A DNA stretch of 64,000 nucleotides from Curtobacterium guangdongense (GTDB lineage: Bacteria; Actinomycetota; Actinomycetes; Actinomycetales; Microbacteriaceae), in contig NZ_JBMPIT010000002.1 in the NCBI RefSeq assembly GCF_049341845.1, positions 186,001 through 250,000 on the forward strand. Reading direction: 5' to 3'. Below, piece after piece: positions 33,205 to 40,468 of this stretch. The translations under genes and the position numbers were made by a program. The notes under the pieces were generated by a model. That model was not told the DNA's origin and made no database searches. It worked only from the letters and a program-made list of their open reading frames with translations. Each line of letters opens with the position of its first letter. The stretch's first letter is position 1.

Positions 33205-34797
33205 CTACTTCACGGCGATCTGCGCGATGACCGGGCTGCCGGCCACCGCGGGGAGCTTCGCGATCTTGTCGCTGGTGACGTACGAGTACTTGTCGAAGAA
33301 GGTCGGCACGATCGGGAAGTCCCGCAGCACCGCCTGTTGCGTCTGCGTGTAGTACTCGTTCGCCTCGGCCTGCGATCCGGCGGAGTCCGCCTTCGCGAGC
33401 AGCGAGTCGACCTCGTCGCTCTGGTAGTACCCGGTGCAGGGCGAGCAGCCGCCCGCGGTCGTGAACAGCGCCCGGAGGGTGTTCTGCTGGCTGATGTAGA
33501 GCGCACCCCAGTGTCCGAAGTGCGGGCCCTCGATCTTCTTGTCGGTGAGCTCGGAGTAGTACGACGCCCAGTCGGTGGTGGCCTTTGCCTCGGTGTCGAC
33601 GCCGAGGTTCTGGCGGATCTGGTTCGCGTACGCCTGGTACAGCGAGTCGAGGCCGTTGCCGCCCGGGTAGACGAGCGTGATCGTGCCGTCGAAGCCCCCG
33701 GCCGAGGCCAGGAGCTTCTTGGCGGCCGCCGGGTCGAACTCGCAGGCGTCCCCGCAGATGCCCTCCTCGGTGCCGGACATCGACGGCGGGGTGAGCGCCG
33801 TGGCGGGGTCGTACAGGCCGCCGTAGATCGCCTTGTTGACCTGCTCGCGGTTGATCGACATCGAGATCGCGCGGCGGACGTCTGGGTTCGAGTACCGCTC
33901 GTCCCAGAGCGGGAAGCCGAGGTAGTCGATGCCGGGTGCGTCGAACGAGTGCAGCTTGTCGCCGAAGTCGGCCTTCGCGCTCGTCATCTTGTCGGTCGGC
34001 AGGAACAGCACGTCGGCGTTCCCGGCGAGCACGTCGGTGTAGGCGGTGTTCATGTCCGAGTAGCTGCGGAAGGTGACGTTCGCGGTGGTGGGCTTCGTGC
34101 CCTCGTAGCCCTTCCACGCGGAGACGGTGAACTCCTGGTCCGCCTTCCACGCCTTCGTCATCTCGTAGGGACCGTTGCCGATGGGCTTCTTGTCGTACGC
34201 CTTCATGTCGTCGTAGGCGGCGTCGGGCATCGGGTAGAACGCCGTCTGCGCCTGGCTGAGCTGCAGCGGGAACTGGCTGTCCGCGTGGGTCAGGGTCACC
34301 GTGAAGGTGTCGTCGCCCGTGACCTTCAGGCCCGACATCTCCTTGGTCTTCGGCGTCCCGGAGGCCGGGTTCAGGTCGGTGTAGCCGACGATCGAGGCGA
34401 GCTGCCCGCTGTTCTCCCACGCGTTCGGGCCGTAGGCGACGTAGTTCCACGCCTTGACGTAGCTCTCGGGCGTGACCGTCTCGCCGTTCTGGAACTTCCA
34501 GCCGTCGCGGAGGGTGATCGTCCACGTGGTGGCGTCGTCGCTCTCGACGCTCTTCGCGGCGACGTCGTGGAGCTTGCCCTTCGCGTCGGTCTGCGTCAGC
34601 GGGGCGAACAAGCTCATCACCTGGTCGAAGGCGACGGTCTGTCGCCCGGGGGTCAGGTGGTCGGGCTCGCCCGTCGCGTACACCAGGGAGCCGCCCGAGC
34701 CGGAGCCCGAGTCGGCGGTGCCGCTTGTCGAACAGCCGGTCGCCACCAGTGCCACCGTGGCCGCCGCGGCCAGCGCGGCGATCGTCCTGCGTCGCAT
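33205..34797 (-). CDS. Peptide ABC transporter substrate-binding lipoprotein
   Basis: 530 residues, solute-binding family 5. Lipobox VATGC (Cys about 22), linker of Ser/Gly, then the family pattern (EPDHLTPGRQTVAFDQVMSL; TITLRDGWKFQNGETVTPES; NPDVRRAISMSINREQV). First gene of the seven-gene operon that reads down to 26296. A weak promoter TTGCTT-18-TAGCTT (34858-34829, reverse) overlaps the dyad GAAGCAATGCTTC. Confidence 0.95.
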   Translation of the reverse strand: MRRRTIAALAAAATVALVATGCSTSGTADSGSGSGGSLVYATGEPDHLTPGRQTVAFDQVMSLFAPLTQTDAKGKLHDVAAKSVESDDATTWTITLRDGWKFQNGETVTPESYVKAWNYVAYGPNAWENSGQLASIVGYTDLNPASGTPKTKEMSGLKVTGDDTFTVTLTHADSQFPLQLSQAQTAFYPMPDAAYDDMKAYDKKPIGNGPYEMTKAWKADQEFTVSAWKGYEGTKPTTANVTFRSYSDMNTAYTDVLAGNADVLFLPTDKMTSAKADFGDKLHSFDAPGIDYLGFPLWDERYSNPDVRRAISMSINREQVNKAIYGGLYDPATALTPPSMSGTEEGICGDACEFDPAAAKKLLASAGGFDGTITLVYPGGNGLDSLYQAYANQIRQNLGVDTEAKATTDWASYYSELTDKKIEGPHFGHWGALYISQQNTLRALFTTAGGCSPCTGYYQSDEVDSLLAKADSAGSQAEANEYYTQTQQAVLRDFPIVPTFFDKYSYVTSDKIAKLPAVAGSPVIAQIAVK

Positions 34798-34828
34798 GAA
34801 GTTCTCCTCGGGTCGTCGTTGATGAGTG

Positions 34829-34864
34829 AAGCTAGGCCCGCTGTCGACCCCGAAGCAATGCTTC
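34829..34864 (-). promoter_or_regulatory. Promoter and dyad of the peptide-uptake operon
   Basis: Reverse strand TTGCTT (34858-34853), 18-base spacer, TAGCTT (34834-34829). The perfect dyad GAAGCA-A-TGCTTC (34852-34864) covers the -35 element, a sensible repressor position. The DNA from 34861 to 34910 is unusually AT-rich for this genome. The promoter call is tentative. Confidence 0.45.
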
Positions 34865-34956
34865 TTTCAATGAACTCTGAAACTTTTACCGTTCTGAAAC
34901 ACTCGGGAAACGACACCTGTCGCGCTGATGGGGGCTCCTGTGCAACGCTGGCGAGC

Positions 34957-35583
34957 ATGCGACACACGCCCCACTTCCTGATGACCGACGTCGACGAGGT
35001 CAAGCGGCTCGTCCGCGGGAACCCGTGGGCGACGATCGTGTCCCACACCGCCGCGGGGCTCGTCGCGTCGCACTACCCGTTCCTGCTCGAAGAGGCGTCG
35101 GACGACGAGATCGTCCTCGTGTCGCACGTGGGCCGCCCCGACGAGCAGGCCCACGAACTCGGCGAGCACGAGGTCCTCGTCGTCGTGCAGGGTCCGCACG
35201 GCTACGTCTCCCCCGCCTGGTACCCCGCCGACCAGTTCGTGCCGACCTGGAACCACGTCACGGCGCACCTCTGGGGCACGCCGGAGATCCTGTCCGACGA
35301 GGAGAACTTCCGCGTCCTCGGCGAACTCGTCGACCACTTCGAGCGCGAGATGCCGGAGCCGGTGTCGCTCGACGTCGACGAGGAGACCGCCAGGCGCATC
35401 GCGAAGGGCACCGTGGGCATCCGCATCCGCGTCGCCCGGTTCGACGCCCGCGCGAAGCTGTCCCAGAACAAGGCACCAGAGGTCGTCGACGACGTCATCG
35501 CCGGGCTCCGCGGCGACGGCCCCTACGCCTCACCGGCGCTCGCCGACGAGATGGAGCGGGTCCGGGGCGGTGAGCAGGCATGA
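34957..35583 (+). CDS. PaiB-family FMN-binding protein
   Basis: 208 residues, matching the PaiB / FMN-binding negative regulator family in length and motifs: MRHTPHFLMTDVDEVKRLV at the start, ASHYPFLL, GPHGYVSPAWY and VPTWNHVTAHLWG, then KLSQNKAPE at the end. The split-barrel fold binds flavin. Bacillus PaiB lowers sporulation and protease expression; here the role is unknown. It overlaps the amidohydrolase by four bases and is divergent from the peptide-uptake operon. Confidence 0.9.
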   Translation: MRHTPHFLMTDVDEVKRLVRGNPWATIVSHTAAGLVASHYPFLLEEASDDEIVLVSHVGRPDEQAHELGEHEVLVVVQGPHGYVSPAWYPADQFVPTWNHVTAHLWGTPEILSDEENFRVLGELVDHFEREMPEPVSLDVDEETARRIAKGTVGIRIRVARFDARAKLSQNKAPEVVDDVIAGLRGDGPYASPALADEMERVRGGEQA

Positions 35584-37049
35584 CCGAGGTCCTGCTCCGC
35601 ACGGTCCGCCGCATCGGCACGGCGGGGGCGCCGGCGGACGTGCTGGTCCGCGACGGCGTCGTCGTCACCGTCGCACCTGCCGGCACCGTCGACCCGTCCG
35701 GCCCGGACACCGACGTCGTCGAGGCCGACGGCGCCTGGCTCGGCCCCGGCCTCCGCGACCACCACACGCACTTCGACCAGTGGGCGCTCGTCCGTCGGCG
35801 CGTCGACGTCTCGGCGTGCGCCAGCGCCGAGGCCACGGCAGACCTGCTCGCTGAGGTCGCGCGGACCGGTGTCTCGGACCCGGTCCTCATCGGCCACGGC
35901 TACCGCGACGGGATGTGGCCCCGCCCTGCCCGACGCGCGCTGCTCGACCAGGCGGCACCGAGCCTCCCGGCCGTCGTCGTCAGCGGTGACCTGCACGCGG
36001 TCTGGTGCAACGCGCTCGCCCTCGCCCACTTCGCGGAGGCCCTCGGTCGGCCGCTCGCGGCCGGCGAGGACGGGGTGCTCCGCGAACAGGACGCGTTCGA
36101 CGTGACCGGTGCGTTGTCGCAGGTGCCGGACGCCGTGCTCGACGGGTACGTCGCCGACGCGGTCGAGGCCGGCGCGGCACGAGGGCTGACGAGCATCGTC
36201 GACCTCGAGATGCGCTTCGGGTTCGACCGCTGGGTCCGCCGGATCCACGGCGGTACCGACGCGCTGCGGGTGTCGTCCGGTGTCTACCCAGCCGAACTCG
36301 ACGACGTGATCGCCAGGGGGCTGCGCACCGGCGACGTCGCCCCGGGGACCAGGGGCCTGCTCACGATGGGGCCCTTCAAGGTCGTGACGGACGGGTCGCT
36401 CGGCACCAGGACCGCGGCGATGGCGACCGGCGAGGGGGTGCTCGCGTGGGAGTTCGAGGAGCTCGTGGCGATCACCCGGCGGGCCGTGTCCGCCGGACTC
36501 GTGCCGGCGATCCACGCGATCGGCGACCGGGCGAACACCCTCGCGCTCGACGTGTTCGAGGCGGTCGGCGCCCGTGGGACGATCGAGCACGCACAACTGC
36601 TCGCGGACACGGACGTCGACCGGTTCGCCCGGCTCGGGGTCGCCGCGTCCGTGCAGCCGGAGCACGCCATGGACGACCGGGACATCGCTGACCGCTACTG
36701 GGCGGGCTCGACCGACCGCGCGTTCGCGTTCGCGTCGCTCGCCCGGGCCGGTGCCCGGGTGCTGCTCGGGTCCGACGCCCCGGTGGCGCCCCTCGACCCG
36801 TGGGTGTCGCTCGCCGCCGCCGTGGGTCGCGACCGGGACGGACGAGAACCGTGGCACCCGTCTGAGCGGATGTCGGCCCTGGCCGCCTGGACCGGTTCGA
36901 CCGACGGTCGTGTCGGGGTGTCGGTCGGGGACGTCGCCGACCTCGTGCTCGTCGCGGCCGACCCGCTCGCGTCGTCCTCGGCGGAGCTCCGGGAGATGCC
37001 CGTCCTCGCCACTGCCGTGGCTGAACGCTGGACGCACCGCGACCTGTGA
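35580..37049 (+). CDS. Amidohydrolase family protein (YtcJ-like)
   Basis: 489 residues. Metal-binding HTH at 62-64 (RDHHTHFDQW), ATG start overlapping the PaiB-like stop (ATGA), then PFKVVTDGSLGTRTAA, IHAIGDRANTLALDVFE and LLGSDAPVAPLDPW, the last with the conserved Asp. Family-3 amidohydrolases cleave amide bonds; substrate unknown. Co-translation with PaiB and closeness to a peptide-uptake operon hint at amino-acid or acyl-amide metabolism. Confidence 0.9.
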   Translation: MTEVLLRTVRRIGTAGAPADVLVRDGVVVTVAPAGTVDPSGPDTDVVEADGAWLGPGLRDHHTHFDQWALVRRRVDVSACASAEATADLLAEVARTGVSDPVLIGHGYRDGMWPRPARRALLDQAAPSLPAVVVSGDLHAVWCNALALAHFAEALGRPLAAGEDGVLREQDAFDVTGALSQVPDAVLDGYVADAVEAGAARGLTSIVDLEMRFGFDRWVRRIHGGTDALRVSSGVYPAELDDVIARGLRTGDVAPGTRGLLTMGPFKVVTDGSLGTRTAAMATGEGVLAWEFEELVAITRRAVSAGLVPAIHAIGDRANTLALDVFEAVGARGTIEHAQLLADTDVDRFARLGVAASVQPEHAMDDRDIADRYWAGSTDRAFAFASLARAGARVLLGSDAPVAPLDPWVSLAAAVGRDRDGREPWHPSERMSALAAWTGSTDGRVGVSVGDVADLVLVAADPLASSSAELREMPVLATAVAERWTHRDL

Positions 37050-37056
37050 CCGAGGG

Positions 37057-37986
37057 CTACTTCTGGTCCTTGGGGCACCAGTAGAGCTTCCGACCGGCCA
37101 TCTCGGCCATCCGGATCTCGGTGCCGCACACCCGGCAGGGCTCGCCCTGGCGGTGGTAGACCCAGTGCCGGTCCTTCCGGGAGCGCCGCGCCTTCTTGAG
37201 CTCCGCGTCGGACAGGCCGTCCATCGTCATCATGAGGCCGTCGCGGACGCCCTCGTGCAACAGCGTCGACCAGTCCGCCCAGAGTGCCTTCGCCTGCTTG
37301 ACGGTGATCTGCTTGCCGGGCTTGTACGGGTCGATGCGCTGCCGGAACAGCAGCTCGGCGCGGTAGATGTTGCCGATGCCGCTCACCACGGCCTGGTCCA
37401 TGAGCAGCTGCCCGATCGCGACGTTCCGCTTCCGGACGTTCTCGACGAAGGTCTTCTCCGCCTCGGGGCCGTCGTCGTTGATCGGGTCGGGGCCGAGCTT
37501 GTCGAGCGCCTTCTGGACCTCGGCAGGGGTCTCCACGACGCAGGCGGTGGGTCCGCGGAGGTCGGCGACGGTGTCCTCGGTGAGGAGCCGCACGCGGACC
37601 TGCCCGACGGGGTCCGGCGGGAAGGACTCGATCGGGTCCTCGACCTTCTCCTGCTCGGCCATCCGGTAGCGGGCGAGTCGCGGCGCACCGATCGACGCGA
37701 GCGACTCCTCGCCGTCGCCGTCCTCGGACAGCTGCTCGGCGGAGGACACCATGCCCGCGAAGTCCCACGCCCCGTACAGGCCGAGGTGGACGCGGAGGAA
37801 CAGGTCGTCCTCGAACTCGAGGAACATCTGCTTGCCGACGGCCCGGGCAGCGACCATGCGCTTGCCGTCGAGCTTCGCGGCCCCGGCGGCGAACCGCCCC
37901 TGCGGACTCGACACCTCGCAGCGCTTGCCGACGAAGTGCCGGGTGAACTGGTTGGCGATGCGGTGGACGGAGTGACCCTCGGGCAT
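37057..37986 (-). CDS. Endonuclease VIII-like DNA glycosylase (Fpg/Nei family)
   Basis: 309 residues starting MPEGHSVHR: P2 and E3 are the catalytic pair of Fpg/Nei enzymes, which remove oxidised bases and nick the abasic site. A helix-two-turn-helix region (GIGNIYRAELLFRQRIDPYK) and a C-terminal zinc finger follow. The finger reads CRVCG...LYWCPKD: the expected fourth Cys is Asp, so zinc binding may be altered. It lies nine bases after rpiB on the same strand. Confidence 0.92.
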   Translation of the reverse strand: MPEGHSVHRIANQFTRHFVGKRCEVSSPQGRFAAGAAKLDGKRMVAARAVGKQMFLEFEDDLFLRVHLGLYGAWDFAGMVSSAEQLSEDGDGEESLASIGAPRLARYRMAEQEKVEDPIESFPPDPVGQVRVRLLTEDTVADLRGPTACVVETPAEVQKALDKLGPDPINDDGPEAEKTFVENVRKRNVAIGQLLMDQAVVSGIGNIYRAELLFRQRIDPYKPGKQITVKQAKALWADWSTLLHEGVRDGLMMTMDGLSDAELKKARRSRKDRHWVYHRQGEPCRVCGTEIRMAEMAGRKLYWCPKDQK

Positions 37987-37995
37987 GGTCCCTGT

Positions 37996-38493
37996 CTACT
38001 CGGCCGCGCCGTCGATCTGCTTACCGGCGATGTGCCCCGTCTGCTCGTACTCGGCGAGCTGCGCGATGCGGCGGGCGTGGCGCTCTTCGCCGGAGAACGG
38101 CTCCGCGATGAACAGGTCGACGAAGTCGATGACCTCGGCCTCGGAGTGCTGACGGGCACCGATCGAGATGACGTTCGCGTCGTTGTGCTGCCGGGCGAGG
38201 AGCGCGGTGGACTCGTTCCACACCAGCGCTGCGCGGACGCCCGTGACCTTGTTCGCGGCGATCTGCTCGCCGTTGCCGGAGCCGCCGAACACGACGCCGA
38301 GCGCCTGGACGCCGGCCATCTGGTCCTGCACGACCGCGTGCGCGGCGTTGATGCAGAACGAGGGGTAGTCGTCGAGCGCGTCGTACTCGGTCGGGCCGTG
38401 GTCCACGACCTCGTGACCCGCCTCGGCGAGGTGGTCGGCGAGGGTCTTCGAGAACTCGAGGCCGGCGTGGTCCGTTCCGAGGTGGATGCGCAT
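37996..38493 (-). CDS. rpiB: Ribose-5-phosphate isomerase B
   Basis: 165 residues. Family marks: MRIHLGTDHAGLE at the phosphate/substrate site, DHGPTEYDALDDYP and GSGNGEQIAANKV, in which Glu is the proton-moving base in mycobacterial RpiB. Interconverts ribose-5-phosphate and ribulose-5-phosphate in the pentose phosphate pathway. Part of a same-strand run XRE-rpiB-nei with gaps of nine bases. Confidence 0.96.
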   Translation of the reverse strand: MRIHLGTDHAGLEFSKTLADHLAEAGHEVVDHGPTEYDALDDYPSFCINAAHAVVQDQMAGVQALGVVFGGSGNGEQIAANKVTGVRAALVWNESTALLARQHNDANVISIGARQHSEAEVIDFVDLFIAEPFSGEERHARRIAQLAEYEQTGHIAGKQIDGAAE

Positions 38494-38502
38494 GATCCGA
38501 TC

Positions 38503-39123
38503 CTATTCCCGGCTGCGAGCGCCCCTCGCCACCACCACGAGGTACCGGCACTCGTCCTCGGTGTCGTTCCGGTAGGTCACCTCGGCCGGGTCGCCCAGCT
38601 CGATCCGGTCACCCGCCGCGAGGGTCGTCGACTCACCGCCGACGACGAGCCCGAGCTCACCGTCGACGACCCAGATGCAGTGCCGCAGGAACGCGTACGC
38701 GGACGCCGGGTAGGTCACGGACGCACCGGCTGGGAGGCGCACCTCGGTGACGTCCACGGGGAACTCCCCGCTCGACACGGGACGGCGGCGGTACCCGGTC
38801 TCGGGGTCGGTCCAGTGGGCGGCGGTCGCGCCGCGCTGGACGCCGGTCGCGTCCTCGGGGCTGCCCGGGTCCGGCGCCTCGTGCGCCGATCCGTCGTGTG
38901 CTGGCCGCTCGTCGAGCAGCTGCGAGATGGTCAGGCCGAACGCTCCCGACAGCCGGCCCAGGATCGTCGCCGTCGGACTGGACACCCCACGCTCGACGCG
39001 GTTGATCATCGCGCGGGAGACGCCGGACTCCTCGGCGAGCTCCGTCAGGCTCCAGCGGCGCTCGTCGCGGAGTGCGCGGAGCCGTTCGCCGAGCAGTCGA
39101 TCGTCGTCTACCATCTGAGACAT
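38503..39123 (-). CDS. XRE-cupin transcriptional regulator
   Basis: 206 residues: XRE helix-turn-helix (WSLTELAEESGVSRAMINRV, about 22-41) and a C-terminal cupin (TYPASAYAFLRHCIWVVDGE; LAAGDRIELG). Such proteins sense small ligands in the cupin. The start at 39123 is chosen because TATGCT (39135-39130, reverse) stands six bases before it, fitting a leaderless transcript; MVDDD at 39114 is the alternative. Its start codon overlaps that of the divergent acetyltransferase by two bases. Confidence 0.9.
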   Translation of the reverse strand: MSQMVDDDRLLGERLRALRDERRWSLTELAEESGVSRAMINRVERGVSSPTATILGRLSGAFGLTISQLLDERPAHDGSAHEAPDPGSPEDATGVQRGATAAHWTDPETGYRRRPVSSGEFPVDVTEVRLPAGASVTYPASAYAFLRHCIWVVDGELGLVVGGESTTLAAGDRIELGDPAEVTYRNDTEDECRYLVVVARGARSRE

Positions 39124-39135
39124 GGCGACAGCATA
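39109..39135. promoter_or_regulatory. Overlapping divergent leaderless promoters
   Basis: Forward TACCAT (39109-39114) is seven bases before ATG 39122; reverse TATGCT (39135-39130) is six bases before ATG 39123. Each -10 box lies inside the other gene's first codons. No good -35 elements are seen. Confidence 0.6.
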
Positions 39136-39658
39136 TGCGACGAACGGTGGGTCCTCGGCGTCGGACGTGCTCGTCCGCCACTGCGAGCCCCGCGACCTGG
39201 ACGTCGTCCACGCGCTGCACGTCGACGCCGTGCTGCACACGACGGCGATCTGGCAGGACGCGCCGCACCCGCGGTCGTGGTTCGACACGTGGCTGTCCGA
39301 CCGCCGTGCCGCCGGGTTGCCGGTGTTCGTGGCCGAGGTGGACGGCGTCGTCGCCGGCTACGTGACGTACGGGCCGTTCCGCCCGCACGACGGGTACCGG
39401 CACACCGTCGAGCACAGCGTCTACGTGCTGCCGGCGTTCCGAGGCCGTGGCATCGCGTCCGTGCTCATGCGCGCCCTCGTCGCCCACGCCCGGCAGCAGG
39501 ACCTGCACGTGATGATGGCCGGCATCTGCAGCGAGAACACCGGGTCGATCGCCCTGCACGAGCGCCTCGGGTTCGAGGTCGTGGCGGTGCTGCCGGAGGT
39601 CGGCCGCAAGTTCGACCGCTGGCTCGACCTGACGCTGATGCGGCTCCCGCTGTCCTGA
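39122..39658 (+). CDS. GNAT-family N-acetyltransferase
   Basis: 178 residues with the full GNAT pattern: an N-terminal strand-helix (VRHCEPRDLDVVHALHVDAV), beta-bulge strand EHSVYVLPAFRGRGIASVLM containing the acetyl-CoA pyrophosphate loop (RGRGIA), and SIALHERLGFEVVAVLPEVG. This last part resembles phosphinothricin/methionine-sulfoximine acetyltransferases, but the substrate is not proven. Divergent from the XRE-cupin gene, which probably controls it. Confidence 0.92.
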   Translation: MATAYATNGGSSASDVLVRHCEPRDLDVVHALHVDAVLHTTAIWQDAPHPRSWFDTWLSDRRAAGLPVFVAEVDGVVAGYVTYGPFRPHDGYRHTVEHSVYVLPAFRGRGIASVLMRALVAHARQQDLHVMMAGICSENTGSIALHERLGFEVVAVLPEVGRKFDRWLDLTLMRLPLS

Positions 39659-39701
39659 GGGCGGGGCGTTCAGTGGCCCGGATGCTCGGTCGCCCGGATG
39701 C

Positions 39702-40346
39702 TCAGTCGACGGTGTCGAAGATCGGGCCGACGGTGCGGGAGCGCTTCAGCTCGAAGAAGCCCGGGTACCGGGCGGCCGCGACGACCCCGTCCCAGAGGTC
39801 GAGCGCCTGCTGCCCCTTCGGCGCCGGGGAGATGACCGGGCCGAAGAACGCGGTGCCCTCGACGGCGATGACCGGCGTCCCGACGTCCTGGCCGACGCGC
39901 TCGATGCCGTCGCGGTGGCTCTCCCGCGTCGCGGCGTCGACCTCGTCGCTCCAGGCGTACTCGGCGAGGTCGGCGTCGAGGCCGAGCTCTTCGAGGACCG
40001 CGGGGACGACCACTGCGGGGTCCTGCTCCTGACGGTGGTGGATGTGCTCGCCGAGCGCGTCGTAGAGCGGCTTCACGATGTCGTCGCCGAGCCGAAGCCG
40101 CGCGGCGGTCACGAGTCGGGGGTACACCTGCCCGCGCTCGAGCCGCTGCTTGTAGTCGTCGGGTACGTCCTGGTGCTCGTTGAGGACGTACAGGCTCATC
40201 ACGTGCCACGACACGTCGAGCGGACGCTGCCCCTCGACCTCGCCCACCCAGCGGCTCGTCATCCACGCCCAGGGGCAGTTCGGGTCGAACCAGAAGTCCA
40301 CAGCGGTCGGCGTCGTCGGGGTGTTGTCCACAGTCGTGTCGGTCAC
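39702..40346 (-). CDS. Rv2466c-family mycothiol-dependent oxidoreductase (DsbA-like)
   Basis: 214 residues with a thioredoxin-like fold and helical insert. DFWFDPNCPWAWMTSRW, WHVMSLYVLNE, GTPVIAVEGTAFFGPV and FFELKRSRT align well by eye with mycobacterial Rv2466c, a mycothiol-dependent reductase. The active site is C24-P-W-A27, lacking the second Cys of the CPWC seen in Rv2466c, so it would act as a monothiol enzyme. Divergent from pepN. Confidence 0.9.
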   Translation of the reverse strand: MTDTTVDNTPTTPTAVDFWFDPNCPWAWMTSRWVGEVEGQRPLDVSWHVMSLYVLNEHQDVPDDYKQRLERGQVYPRLVTAARLRLGDDIVKPLYDALGEHIHHRQEQDPAVVVPAVLEELGLDADLAEYAWSDEVDAATRESHRDGIERVGQDVGTPVIAVEGTAFFGPVISPAPKGQQALDLWDGVVAAARYPGFFELKRSRTVGPIFDTVD

Positions 40347-40468
40347 GGGTGCGAGCGTACGCGTGCTCGCTAGGCTGGCTCCGACATGTTCCGCCGGTGC
40401 ACGACGCCGGGCGGGGCCACCGATGCGCGGACATCGATCGTCCGCGCCGCAGCGAAGTTGGAGCGTCC

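Noticed and set aside
36574..40032. A 1152-codon open frame on the forward strand
   Set aside because: It crosses five real genes in an empty frame, with low-complexity composition and no domain pattern.
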